DNA from: Gnetum montanum
Taxonomy: Eukaryota > Streptophyta > Gnetopsida > Gnetales > Gnetaceae
NCBI GenBank assembly: GCA_015680685.1
Contig: MNCI01007719.1
Coordinates: 147,122 to 192,010, forward strand
DNA length: 44,889 bases
Direction: 5' to 3'
Part shown: positions 35,301 through 43,859 of the stretch, in pieces
Layout: each line of letters begins with the position of its first letter
Position numbering within the stretch: position 1 is the first letter of the stretch
Program-made: the position numbers and the translations under genes
The notes under the pieces: model-generated
What the model was told of the DNA's origin: nothing
The model's database searches: none
What the model saw: only the letters and a program-made list of their open reading frames with translations

Positions 35301-36625
35301 TTGCTAAGTTCAGTGCTTAAATTGCATGTAAGGAAGTGGCATATTGCCTTAGCTTTGCCAATAAGAGCATACTTCAATGGTAAGCTTGTTGCCTTGTATG
35401 TAACAAGTTCTAAGTTTAAGCAGTGCTTGAAGCATTCTAAAATGCTGTATTCCTAGAATACTGAATAACAAAATTCGCAATAAATGAACTATATAATTCG
35501 CTTGCAAAACAGTACTAACAACAAGGTTAATTTTTCGACTCTTTTTCTTTATAACACAAAATCAATCAATACCAGTAGCCTCGATTTCCTGTAATGAGGT
35601 CACAAGATAACGAAAAAGAGCAATATTATGCATATTAGGTTCAAATGTTTTTCTATAGCGAGGGCACGAGATAGCAAAGAAGAGTAATATTATGCGTGTT
35701 AGCTTCAAATGCTCTTCAGTAATGAACTCAAAAACAGCAACGGAGAGTAAAAGTAATACTTTGCATATTAGATTGGAACGTTTTAAGAGTAATGAGGCCA
35801 TGAGATAAGCGAAGAAGAGTAATATTATGCATAGGAACGTACACATAAGCAGAGCAATAATATTATAAATATGAACGTATACAGAGACCAGAGAACAGTT
35901 TGAAGGCATTGAGGAGATACCTGGAGGATGACAGAATTAATGACATCGGCGTAGCGGACGGCCAAATTGAGCGACATACAGCGCGCCGGGGCGATGGCGA
36001 AGCAACGGATCTGCTTGCGCGGAATGTCGCCAAGGCGGTCGCGATTCTTGACGGCAATGAGCGCCATGAGCGCGGCGATACCAGAGCCGAGCGAGTGCCC
36101 GGCGAAGGTGAGCGTGTATCCCGGATTCTCATCCAGAATCTCACGAAGCTCATGCCCCTCGCGATCGAGGATCCAGGCGGCGGACTTGAGGAGGCCGTTG
36201 TGGACGAATCCGCCATCGAAGGTGGTCTGCCCGAGCTTGTTGTCCCAGAGCAGCGCGTAGTCACTCTCGACGGCCATGTTGAGGCCGCGGATGGCGACGA
36301 CGACGTCGGAGCGCAGATTGTCGACGTAGACGAGGTAGGGCGGGGCGCGCCCTAGGGTTTGGGAGTAGGTGACGTGCTTCAGCACGGAGGGCGGCTCCAG
36401 GCCGTAGCTGCGGGCCACGGCAGCGTTGCTGCGCAGGTCGTGCTCGTAGATCGCCATGATGAGGCGGCACATGCGCGGCACCGGCTCGAAGTCGTGGACG
36501 TCGGCGAGGCTCCACCGCTCGCTGTCGCGCTCGCCGGTGTGCAGGCACCGAGTCCAGGCCCAGCGCGCGCACCCCACGCAGTACAGCAGTTCCACCACCG
36601 GAACGCCGCCGCACATCAGACACAT
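17039..36625 (-). CDS. Class 3 lipase (sn-1 diacylglycerol-lipase-like, calmodulin-binding heat-shock protein type), five exons
   Basis: Five exons, 36625-35921, 34321-34263, 34095-33967, 18311-18176 and 17398-17039, join in frame to 1389 bp, giving 462 residues. All four introns have GT-AG ends. The N-terminal Cys-rich segment (residues 1-30) is typical of the plant mono/diacylglycerol lipase N-terminal domain. The alpha/beta hydrolase part follows, with GHSLG at 176-180 (nucleophile Ser178), a candidate acid at Asp236/237 in DDFLPR, and a candidate His329 in SDHAIIW. A second Cys-rich stretch, CLPCLLCTRCMRDTC, lies at 255-269, followed by the family motif RRLYAPGRLYHIVE. The tail (344-462) is acidic with a basic aromatic patch, SRWTKLMDVFIGR. 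The family hydrolyses acylglycerols, and some members bind calmodulin. Length and motif order match the plant family, so the gene looks intact. Unusual points are the 15.7 kb third intron and the GC-rich first exon. Substrate and calmodulin binding are inferred from the family. Confidence 0.93.
17653..17764 (-). repeat. tRNA-derived SINE-like copy in lipase intron 4
   Basis: On the minus strand, GAGGTGTTGGCCTAGTGGCG has a near-canonical box A (17745-17757) and ATGGGTTCAATTCTAGG has a good box B (17701-17714), about 30 bp apart. The tail is 'gttgtaaagttctaatttg'. This is the best preserved copy of the family here. Confidence 0.6.
18176..18311 (-). CDS. Lipase exon 4 (catalytic-His region)
   Basis: A 136 bp exon with acceptor ATTTTGCAG before ATGTGG and donor GAT before GTACGT. 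It encodes RCGKLPPVVKTAVPVEGRFE and a block containing SCNATSDHAIIWIEKE, which follows exon 3 exactly as in other plant members although it lies about 15.7 kb away. His in SDHAI is the likely catalytic base. Confidence 0.92.
18400..20030. other. Left part of lipase intron 3, no gene seen
   Basis: Less AT-biased in 18600-19000, then poly-T-rich from 19800. No protein family was recognised on either strand. Confidence 0.5.
20386..20525 (+). repeat. SINE-like copy, extended form
   Basis: GAAGTGTTAGCGTAGTTGTAAG (box A-like) and AAGGGTTCAATTTTGG (box B-like) are separated by about 60 bp, longer than in other copies. The 3' part is 'taagttataaagtttttat'. Confidence 0.45.
21026..21170 (+). repeat. 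SINE-like copy, duplicate of 20386-20525
   Basis: The same extended form inside the second 644 bp unit, with minor base differences. Confidence 0.45.
21818..21905. repeat. 41 bp tandem repeat in left arm
   Basis: The unit 'gtcatgagggtggtcatgtg' plus 'agggtgacaacactctaaaaa' occurs twice fully and once in part (period 41). It is the counterpart of the 44 bp array in the right arm. Confidence 0.8.
22603..22729. repeat. 44 bp tandem repeat in right arm
   Basis: 'atgactctcgagtattgtca' plus 'ctctcacataaccacttcttctat' occurs nearly three times (period 44; starts 22603, 22647 and 22691). It pairs with the left-arm array, but unit length and copy number have drifted. Confidence 0.8.
23367..23512 (-). 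repeat. SINE-like copy in right arm
   Basis: On the minus strand, GAAGCGTTAGCATTGTAACA and AAGGGTTCAATTTTGG, in the extended form. It is the right-arm partner of the copy at 21026-21170. Confidence 0.45.
23746..26070. other. Intron 3 stretch between inverted repeat and element C
   Basis: About 2.3 kb of degraded sequence. No protein motif was recognised on either strand. A direct repeat 'cattaaatgttataatgccttg' occurs at about 25350 and 25376. Confidence 0.5.
26071..26921 (+). repeat. 5' LTR of element C
   Basis: 851 bp, TGATGAATTATG...GTTCATCA. The R/U5 part matches LTRs A and B (the 'ctagatgccacactag', 'gattcatatggttggg' and 'gggtaccc' blocks). Confidence 0.82.
26090..26188 (+). promoter_or_regulatory. 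U3 array and TATA box of LTR C
   Basis: Four to five overlapping copies of TGCGTCGATGCAT, TTGATGCAT, CAATGCATTGACGCAT and ATGCATCGATGCA are followed by CTATATAAATG at 26179. They are near-palindromic, and their core (ATCGAT, ATGCAT) differs from the arrays of A and B. Confidence 0.65.
26914..27093 (+). repeat. 90 bp tandem duplication containing the primer-binding site
   Basis: Two copies with exact 90 bp period of 'catcattggcaccattgtcg' through 'gtattaacgatttattttt', with very few differences. Each copy has the tRNA-Asp-like primer site TTGGCACCATTGTCGAGGAT. Confidence 0.9.
27144..27410 (+). pseudogene. gag N-terminal part of element C
   Basis: ATG at 27144, followed by MSSSHRANNPSHDKN, RRNNRIYIEENWSEQLQQQG and RPRTFSKPRKDKSQDH. 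This matches the N-terminal gag of element B in order and spacing. The gag-like sequence stops near 27410, where unrelated sequence begins. Confidence 0.65.
27411..29640. other. Unrelated 2.2 kb block splitting gag of element C
   Basis: In element B the N-terminal and His/Arg-rich gag parts are contiguous. Here about 2.2 kb separates them. The block has no recognised gene, includes a box-B-like GGTTCAATTCC (minus, 28217-28230) and contains the N-flanked repeat. It may be a nested insertion, but no clear terminal repeats were seen. Confidence 0.5.
28013..28106. repeat. 46 bp direct repeat flanking an undetermined base
   Basis: An identical 46 bp unit (28013-28058 and 28061-28106) sits on either side of N at 28059. 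This is the pattern of two contig ends joined without merging their overlap, so the duplication is probably an assembly artefact. Confidence 0.85.
29700..31870 (+). pseudogene. gag main part of element C
   Basis: In order: a His/Arg/Gln-rich stretch and NDNEPLLATRSMMQ; capsid-like FKGGYNSDPQHHLQAFND and KLKLFLRTLIEEAKSWYRSL (30000-30180, then a TGA). After frame changes comes a helical part (30476-30760, ELILQQTLPIQKSIAEIEAR). A knuckle-like CDICQYEHPKGYC follows at 30830-30868, with FALNPKFVEKQMPRRLP. In another frame there is a Pro/Ser/Tyr-rich C-terminal part (31080-31556). It then reads on through a few stops to ELSHGGDAPS at 31865. It is homologous to the gag of element B throughout and is non-functional. 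Confidence 0.7.
32202..32900. other. Coding-like stretch, not recognised
   Basis: The plus strand 32565-32849 is open for 94 codons (GWLDCGETIPYFLGAGYFWL, VRQPWTVKGIVECGIDDFV) and continues past one stop as VPLDLSMDETLAQSIYDQ. The minus strand is also open for 99 codons. Base composition is less AT-biased than the flanks. It reads like an old gene or transposon exon, but I cannot assign a family. Confidence 0.3.
32901..33966. other. Intron 3 end next to exon 3, no gene seen
   Basis: AT-rich, with a few short direct repeats of 'tttttgccaac' (33100-33160). No motif was recognised. Confidence 0.5.
33967..34095 (-). CDS. Lipase exon 3 (Cys-rich loop and RRLYAPGRLYHIVE)
   Basis: A 129 bp exon with acceptor TTTTGGGCAG and donor AG before GTAAGC. 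It encodes LPCLLCTRCMRDTCIPEE, then RRRLYAPGRLYHIVERKAC, both typical of this lipase family. The last codon (Arg) is split AG/A across the very long intron 3. A different frame through the same bases is open but has no family similarity. Confidence 0.92.
34263..34321 (-). CDS. Lipase exon 2 (DDFLPRTATPLEDIFKSVF)
   Basis: A 59 bp exon. The acceptor is TTGTTTCAG before GATGAT and the donor is TG before GTAAGT-like GTAAGTCC. It continues exon 1 in phase 0 and gives the highly conserved block DDFLPRTATPLEDIFKSVF, with a Cys codon split across the next intron. The first Asp pair is the likely acid of the catalytic triad. Confidence 0.93.
34322..35920 (-). other. Intron 1 of the lipase gene
   Basis: About 1.6 kb, AT-rich. 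Near 35560-35830 there are three or four degenerate direct repeats built on 'gaagagtaatattatgc' and 'gttcaaatg', spaced roughly 70 bp apart. Near 35360-35420 there is a weak tRNA-like stretch. No coding sequence was seen. Confidence 0.7.
35921..36625 (-). CDS. Lipase exon 1 (residues 1-235)
   Basis: The start ATG is at 36625-36623, and a second in-frame ATG three codons later is also possible. The exon is exactly 235 codons and ends ...CATCCTCCAG before GTATCT (phase 0). It encodes the Cys-rich N terminus, the APPYLVYVD strand, the VVVAIRGLN strand, DNKLG..FDGGFVHNGLL and the GHSLG elbow. It is strongly GC-rich compared with everything else in the window, which opens long overlapping reading frames on both strands. 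Only this frame shows protein-family conservation. Confidence 0.95.
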
Positions 36626-36639
36626 GATCGATCGATGCT

Positions 36640-37500
36640 TCTTCTGATTCTGAATTCTGAATCTGCTTCTGGATTTCTCTCCTTCTTCTTCTACAGCTGC
36701 ATATGATGCTTTTGCTGTTCCTGCTTCCTCCTCTTCCTTTTAGGAGTTAACGGCGATAATGACAATTACATTAAAGGAGCAGAAGAAGATGCCGGAGTAT
36801 TACCAGGACCATGCTTCTCCTTCTCGTTATTCTGACTCTGGATGCTTTCCCTGTTTCTACTTCTATCTCTGTTTTCCGAAGGAACGGCGATAACGAAAAA
36901 TATGTTAAAGGAGTAGACGATGCCGAGGGATTACATTGACACAAAGGACCATGGTCTTGCGCTTTCTTCTTGTTTTGATTCTGATGCTATTGCTGTTCCT
37001 GCTTCTCCTGTTGCTCAAGCGATCGGCAATAATGAAAAATATTGTTGTTTAAGGTAGCGGTGATTACCAAAAATATATTGCAGGAGCAGAAGCATTACAT
37101 CTGCACAAAGAACCAGGATCCTGCTTCTTCTTCTTATTTTGATTCTGGACGCTTTTGCCGCTCCTGCTTCCTCTTCTTCCTTGGAAAGAAGTCAAGAACT
37201 GCGATAATGAAACAATATATTAAAGAAGCAGAAAAGTAGCATACGGAAGCATTACATCCATACAAAGGAGGATCCTACTTCTTCTTATTCTAATTCTGAT
37301 GCTTTCGCTGTCCCTGCTCCTCCTTCTCGAGCTGAGATAATGAAAATTATATTAAAAGAACATAAAAGGATGCAGAAGCATTACATCTACCAAACGGATC
37401 AGGATGATCCTGCAGCTTCTTCTTTCTATGCCAATTCTGGATACTTTCGCTGTTCCTGCATCTGCTTTTTCTTCTCGATTTCCTGGTCTACTGTGGTACT
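36640..37500. repeat. Degenerate minisatellite, about 135 bp units, directly upstream of the lipase ATG
   Basis: The motif 'gataatgaaaa' recurs at about 36755, 36889, 37028, 37203 and 37335 (spacings about 134, 139, 175 and 132). Each copy is followed by 'ttaaaggagcagaag', 'gcattacatc', 'aaaggaccaggatcc' and a TTCTTCTT-rich block ending 'gatgcttttgctgttcctgc'. At least five units are present. The array starts within about 130 bp of the start codon, so it probably includes the 5' UTR and core promoter of the lipase. Confidence 0.8.
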
Positions 37501-38594
37501 AATTTCGCACTTCTTCCTTGTGATTCCGCACCCGGCGCGCCCCGTCCGTCATTCATCGGCGACGCGCCGGAATCCACAATCCTATCTTTCGTCAGTGAGG
37601 AAGGCGTAAAAATTTGTCTCTGTAAGCAACATCTTGTTTGTTGTGTAATATCAGATCAACTGTGCACAGCAGTGGGCAAAGACGCTGTGGAGTTGTGGTT
37701 GCAGACGACGATGATTGTGTGCGTGTAAACCAAGGACAAAGGATCAAAGAGTGTGTGCTTTCAGTCAAAGCTGTACTTTCATGTCGTTTCTGTTGCAATA
37801 ATAGTTTTTGGACGATGGCGAGCAAATGAAGAAAAGAATATTCGGTGTAGCTCTGCGTAGGCGGAGACTAGTGATGAAGAATTGCCGTATTTGGTTTCTA
37901 TTACAGTTTTATGTTATCCAGCTCTGGTTTGGTGGATTTTTATGACCTTGGATTCGATTTCTAAAAGAGAGTAAAGAACGTTTTCGCCGTGGTTGCGCTG
38001 GATGGCCCAGTTGCCAACGCCCCTTCTCGTTGCATGTCTCTGTCGTGATCTCCGTGGAAAGGAAAGAAATGGTGTATATGCTTCTGTTCTTCTACAACTG
38101 AAATGGGAAAGAAATGAAACGGTGCATCTGCTAATGTAGGAGATCTTCCCTTCCATGTCGAATTCTCATTTCATCAAGGTGGTCATGGGATTGAGACACT
38201 TCATGTTCATTCCAGCGGATAAGCAAAAGTCTAATGAAACTGAAATAGAAGGTTATTATTCTTAAATATATTTTGAAAGTGATATTTATGCTTTGAACAT
38301 GCTAGTAACTAAAATTACCATGGGTGATAGTAAGGGGATTAGAGCCCACTACCATAGATTGATTGCAAAGTGTGTGAGCTAATAAGCTTATGCTTTGCTT
38401 CGCAAATGTATTTCACCAAGGGTGGGTATTATAGGGCTGAGTGTGTCCTTCCACCTTCATTAGTTTTATTTTGTCAATTTAGAATATGTTCATTTGCATT
38501 TTACAAAGTATTAATTTAATGTATGTTTAGTACAACTTCCGTCATGGGAGAAACTTTGATTATAAAAATATGAGTAGACCCATAACTATAACTT
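37501..38594. other. Upstream of the lipase minisatellite, no gene assigned
   Basis: 37525-37575 is a short CpG-rich stretch (cggcgcgccccgtccg, ggcgacgcgccgg). The remainder is ordinary sequence. It may be a distal promoter or a CpG island edge, but no coding sequence was recognised. Confidence 0.4.
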
Positions 38595-39540
38595 TTGATT
38601 ACACATTACCAATTTGAAATGGATATAGAAGAAAAACTTCATGGATGTCTTTGCATAGTTTTACTTTTTTGGCATCTTTGTGATTGTTTTCTTGGTATTG
38701 TACAAAGTTTCAACATAGCATGTTTGATTATACATCTACATAGGCCCACAAACACAAATAAGTTTAATTGTGCATATGGATAGGCCCCACCAACATGACT
38801 TTTCATTGATAACAATATTAAATGGTATCATTTATTCAAAGAAATAGACATGTTTGGTTGAAAACTTCTATCCAATTTGCAAGTGGTTTTAGAAAAAACA
38901 CGTCATCAAATTATAAATGGTTAGAGAAGAAACACATCATGGATGTCCTTCCATAATTTCATTTTTATTAGCACCTCTGAAATAGTTTTCTTGGTATTGT
39001 ACAAAGTCTCATCGCAACAAGTTTGATTGTACATTTGCATAAGCCCACAATCACAACTATGTTTAATTGTACATATGGATGGGCCCACAAACACAACTTC
39101 TTATTATTATTAATCTTAACAATAGATGGTGTCATTTATTCAAAGACATAAGCATGGTCAATTGAAAACTTCTATCCAATTTGCAAGTGGATATAGAATC
39201 AACACATCATCCAATTTGCAAATGGATATAGAAGAAACACATCACCAATAGTAAGTGGATCTTCTTGCATATGCTACATGTGAATGGAAAATATGATTTA
39301 AAAAAATCAATGATGGCAAATTAATCATCAATGAACTATTCTTAACATTGTTAATAGTAAATGGAATCATTTAATAAAAATTAGAGAAAAGTGAAAGAAA
39401 ATGTATGGTTCAAAAGTTTTATCAAGTGGATATAAGAGAAACATGTCACCAATGGCAAATTGATATCCTTGCATATGTTGGATGTGAAAGGAAAAAGTCA
39501 TTTACAAAAATCAACGATGGCACATAAATCATAAATGGAT
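38595..39540. repeat. Tandem array of about 300 bp units
   Basis: Recurring blocks are 'atggatatagaagaaacaca', 'ttttcttggtattgtacaaa', 'gtttaattgtacatatggat', 'aggcccacaaacacaa', 'tcatttattcaaagacata' and 'aaaacttctatccaatttgc'. Two full units start near 38615 and 38910, and two shorter diverged units follow (39210 and 39425). No coding potential. Confidence 0.7.
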
Positions 39541-40171
39541 AATGATCTATATCTTGGCATCTATTGTTGGTTAAATCCTGCAAATCCATGCAAGAAACAT
39601 AAGTAAAACCAAACACCCACAAAACACAAAAAAACAAACACAGGGATTGAGAGTGAGTGATATGCAACATGGACAAAAATTACAGCAAGCTCAAGGGAAG
39701 CCTCCTGTAGTACGGAAACCAATGCCTGGGAACTAGGTAAAGGTAGTGACGAAGAAGCAGTAGTCCTATTGAACAAGCACCTTATCACCACTCTATTTCT
39801 TTAAATTAAACTGAAATTTTTAACTTGAAAAACAAACATCTTAAAAAATAAAAATTGTAATTTCTAACTACTTTTTTTCAGGTTACTCCACATGATAGGC
39901 CTCACCTATTTTCCAGTTAATCATTGAAACCTCACTGAAAATAATTTTGTTTTCAAACAAGTAACTTATCATTACTCTAGGCATGTCCCTGATACCATTT
40001 TTTAGAGAGTCTTCAAAGCCTGGGTTCAATCTTCAGCACCGAAAAGAAGTTGTAAAGGAGTATCCGCTTAGTGGCCAAACGCGTTATTCGACCAAGAATT
40101 CCCGGATATTCCGCAGTCAAAGATAACGTCGATTTAGAGGAGATTCTGCTGGAATGAAATAAAAATATTAC

Positions 40172-40676
40172 CTGCGTTAATTTCGTTCATGACTTTCTTC
40201 ACGTTTTCGGCAGGCTCAACGTCCACAATCAAAGTTTGCACAATTTCCAAACCGTATGTTGTCATCGCCTGATAATTAACAGAACATTCCATCAGCAAGT
40301 AACATTTCAATGATTTTATATCTAATCTTATCTTAGTAAATTCCAACAACAGATTACTTGCCTTTTCGAGGTCTTGCTCCACGGCTTTGGCCACATCGTT
40401 CTTTTGCTCAAATACATCGTCCAGATTCATTTTAGGCACCGCTGATCTTATCACTGTTTTGTGCAAACCCACAAAAACCTGTTACCGAGAGCAATTAAGA
40501 TTCAAATAACACAAGAAAAAAAAAAGAGAAAAAATGGGGGAACAAGTGAATTGATTAATGACCATCAAAAACATAGGCCTGAATTTGGGATCTGGTGTTG
40601 CTGAATTTGTAGAAAGCATCCACGGCTTTCTCTGCAATGGCCCGATACTGCACCGATGCTACCACTGTTGCTACCA
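40172..40676 (-). pseudogene. Hypersensitive-induced response (HIR) protein, SPFH/band 7 family, three-exon fragment
   Basis: Three exons are visible: 40676 (or 40664) to 40563, 40453-40362, and 40268-40172. They encode [20 protein letters not shown] and [13 protein letters not shown], then [20 protein letters not shown] and [11 protein letters not shown], then [19 protein letters not shown] and [12 protein letters not shown]. This is the central SPFH domain of HIR proteins (roughly residues 70-170 of about 285). HIR proteins are lipid-raft scaffolds linked to cell death and immunity. Junctions keep frame, with donors GTCATT, GCAAGT and GTAATA. No exon for the N terminus (VDQSTVAIKE-like) or the C terminus (AARLRVAANEKAEAEK-like) was found between the lipase gene and the right edge. 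A truncated gene copy is most likely. An unseen upstream exon beyond a very long intron is possible, but the missing 3' exons would have to lie in the 3.5 kb before the lipase, where I see none. Confidence 0.8.
40269..40361 (-). other. GC-AG intron in the HIR fragment
   Basis: The sequence AAAAG/GCAAGT...TTATCAG/GCGATG restores the family sequence EK-AM. The intron is 93 bp, divisible by three, and has no in-frame stop, so its retention would add 31 residues. GCAAGT is the usual context of GC donors. The overlapping GTAATC donor would break the frame. Confidence 0.7.
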
Positions 40677-41499
40677 CTGTTACAAACACATTATGCAAAA
40701 GTAATTGAAACTTCCTTTCTTTTCAAAATCTCCAGATCAGTAATTTTATAAAAAAACAAAGTAACGGGTCATTTTCTGGAGGCTCAATGTTTATCCCTTA
40801 TCCCCAAGGATAGTCAATAAGACTAACAAAGACTTCAACTTTTTTCAAGTAGCTGTGTACCCAGGTTCAAAACCTTAACACTGCCATTTCATAAAATGGC
40901 TACCTAGCCTCTCTTTCTCCTTGACTGTACCCAAAGTTGAACCTACTGTACCTATGTCATACCTAAACTTAGCCTCCCTCACTCAGCTGTTTGCAAGAAG
41001 CTTTTTATTATACAAATAACCATGTTAACGAAGAAACCCATAATTTGTGTTTTGGTAGAGGTTAAGCTTTTGCTCATCTCCTGTCTCTCCCTGTAAACAT
41101 TGAACCTTTGGAGAAAAACACTTGTCATGCATTGTTAAATGGGGAAGCTCAAATTAAGCTTTGAGATAAAAAAACCCGAGCCTGCGTGGATAGAATGAAT
41201 AAAAAGCTTTCCAACGGACTCGACCACAACGTTGGTCAAATTTAATGGTTGTGCATCAAAATGGTAGAAAAGTTGAAATGTTACCATCAGTATCACCCAC
41301 AGTTGATCCTTCGCTTTTTCTATGATGTCTTAGAGTGTAACGTCAACACTACTGGTCTTAAAATCTTTGTTTCTGCTGTTAATGCTCAATATTCATCTTC
41401 GGACACATCTTTTCTGAATTTGTTTCTGAAATAATCAATGCAGGTTAAGAAAAATAAACTTCCTTGACAGAGAATTTATGAACAAATACGATGTAAATC

Positions 41500-41850
41500 C
41501 ACAAACGTTAATCCACTCCACGCTTGCTTGATAATTCAACAAGGCAAAAGATAGCAGACATGCACATAAAATGACTTAAAACACACAAAAGGAAAAGGAA
41601 TGGCCTAGCCTATAAATCAACATAGGCTTATGCATAGCCTTTTAAATCGACAAACGTTTATTCCCGCACGCTTGCTCTATAATTAAGCAAGGCAAACGAC
41701 AGTAGAGGTGCAAATTAAATGAAAAAGAAGTGCAGAAAAGATGAGAAGAATAGTTAGGAGAGAATTCCAACAAACGTCCATGCATAGCCCTGTATATCAA
41801 AGACTGCTCATTCACCCACGCTTGTTTGAAACCTCAATCCTGAAAGATCA
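41500..41850. repeat. Degenerate tandem repeat, 120-150 bp units
   Basis: Three diverged units begin 'acaaacgt' (41502, 41651 and 41772) and share 'cacgcttgc', 'ataattaagcaaggcaaa' and 'gcataaaatga'-like blocks. They lie upstream of the HIR fragment. Confidence 0.55.
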
Positions 41851-42233
41851 AGAGTGAATATGAAAATTTCCGAATCACAATCAGAACAAAACCCTATAAC
41901 CATGTATCTGCAAACCACAAATTAAAAACACACGCTAAGCAGAAAAATGAGAAGGATGAAAGTATATGAAAGCTGGCTTTCAGATCTACATCAGAGATAC
42001 GGAAAAAAACTCTGGAAAAACAGAAGAACGCGTACCTGAAAAGCACCAAAGTAGAACACACTTCAACAAAATTCACAGCACAACTACACACACAATATGA
42101 AGCGTACGCTTGATATATAGCTACCAGCTTGCTGCAACGCTGCTGGTGAATCCGCTGCTCTGAAAAAAAACCCCATTCTTTCCGCCCCTGTTGTGATCAA
42201 AAACCAGTTACCTAACCATGTTGTTAAACTTAC

Positions 42234-42400
42234 CTGCAAATGGAATCCATTTAATTCAGTAACAAAATGCAAGTGATTAACCAAAGCATCGAATTGCTGG
42301 AAAAGACGCTCGTTGCTAAGAAAGGGAGATGACAAGGAGAGGTTGAGAAGGTGAAGAACCTCTGCGTCTTCTCAGGAATGGCTCGCTCTTACTGATACAT
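42234..42400 (-). other. Possible non-coding first exon upstream of the HIR fragment
   Basis: A pyrimidine-rich, non-AT-biased stretch on the minus strand ends in a strong donor, TTTGCAG/GTAAGT, at 42234/42233. It could be the 5' UTR exon of the HIR locus, because plant HIR genes often have a leader intron. No following coding exon was found, so the link is speculative. Confidence 0.25.
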
Positions 42401-42927
42401 AGAAGGAGAATATTACAATTTCGTCATTGCTGAGGTTCTAGTTCTTCCCTCATTCATTCTGATCACGAGCATACAACAGCATCAAATGGGCAATAGAAAG
42501 GAATGAATGTCAAATGATATCTGTCTTGACATTTATAGCACAGCAGCAGCAACAGATGTGGAAATAAATCAGTCAATTCAATGTTTCTTTACACCATAAA
42601 GAACGGCTGAGGACAACATGCAAGCAGAACATGGAAGAAAAATGGCTAACCAGAGCGAAGCAAAAAAAAATGCAGACAAATAGCTGAAGCCACTGTAATT
42701 TGCTCCAAATATATCATCCTAGTAGCACTGGCTGTGTGAGCAAATTTTCAAAAGTAACTGATTTAATGGGTTGCTGATAATTACCGAACCAGTTATTACC
42801 GGTGGTGGCAAGTTCCTACCCATATTGTTCAACCTTTCCATGAAAAAAAAAAAAAAAAACTATAATCTACCAAAAATATTAACCCTTGTGCTAATCTTTT
42901 CTAACCTAAGCATTCATTTTGCTTATT

Positions 42928-43225
42928 GAAAAACAAATGACCTTAAAAAAATATAATCCATTACCATCGGTGGTGGTGATTCGGTATTGTTCATAGGTTT
43001 TGACTTTAAATATTTGAAAAACAAATGACCTTAAAAGAAATATAATCCACTAGGGTTGGTGCTTCGGTATTGTACATAGGTTTTGACTTTAAATAAAGTT
43101 GCAATTGTAAACCAAGAGACAGATTCATCGAAAAGTCAAAGATCTCGGTATTGTACATAGGTTTTGACTTTAAATAAAGTTGCAATTGTAAACCAAGAGA
43201 CAGATTCATCGAAAAGTCAAAGATC
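42928..43225. repeat. Tandem repeats of about 81-88 bp
   Basis: 43064-43144 and 43145-43225 are a near-perfect 81 bp duplication ('tcggtattgtacatagg' to 'aaaagtcaaagat'). Just before it, a related pair shares 'aaaaacaaatgacctt', 'aatataatcca' and 'ttcggtattg'. The exact copy number suggests recent slippage or unequal exchange. Confidence 0.85.
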
Positions 43226-43859
43226 AAAACGAATGCGTAAAGAACTTGTTCGTTGGTTTATCCATCTTTGTAATTAAAATAAATTTATGTTCTTAAAAGT
43301 AATATAATCTTTAAAAACACTTCTCACTCAAGCATAGAAGTCTTTAACAACTGTAAAAAGCAAAATTGTGATATAAAATAGATTTGTACAAGTTTATATC
43401 AATAAATTGGTTTTTTTTTTGTAGGGTGGAAAAGAGAGAAATGGTTGGACAAAGAGACTTGATAAAATATCACTCAATATTAAACTTTGCAATTTGCAAG
43501 ACATTGTAAATGAAACTAATAGACCATGGTTCTTGCAAACTAACCAAATCATCATTGCTTAAGATATATATATGATATAATAATCATTATTCAAAATAAT
43601 ATAATTTATCAATACGTTCAACTTCTAAAAGTATCTCTTTTTACATAGATTAAATAACATCAAAATCATTTAGATATTCAATAAAACAAAGCCATTAATA
43701 GTCTTATCAAAATTTACAAAATTAATCTATGTTGACATATTCCAAATCACTAATTCCAAATTTAAACTTTTGCCCCTCATCATTCCATAACTTACTACAA
43801 TCTTGAAACCAGCTTTTCCATTTCCATCAAAAGCTTGAAAGTTTGCACTTTTCAATAAA

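Noticed and set aside
35900-36706. Long open frames on the plus strand and in a second minus frame across lipase exon 1
   Set aside because: They are shadows of a GC-rich exon. Only the minus frame starting at 36625 shows lipase motifs and correct splice junctions.
39960-40060. Possible SINE (GGGTTCAATCTT at 40022-40033)
   Set aside because: Only a box-B-like match was found. No convincing box A lies at the right distance.
41249-41434. 61-codon plus-strand frame
   Set aside because: No family similarity and no supporting splice or context signal. It is probably chance.
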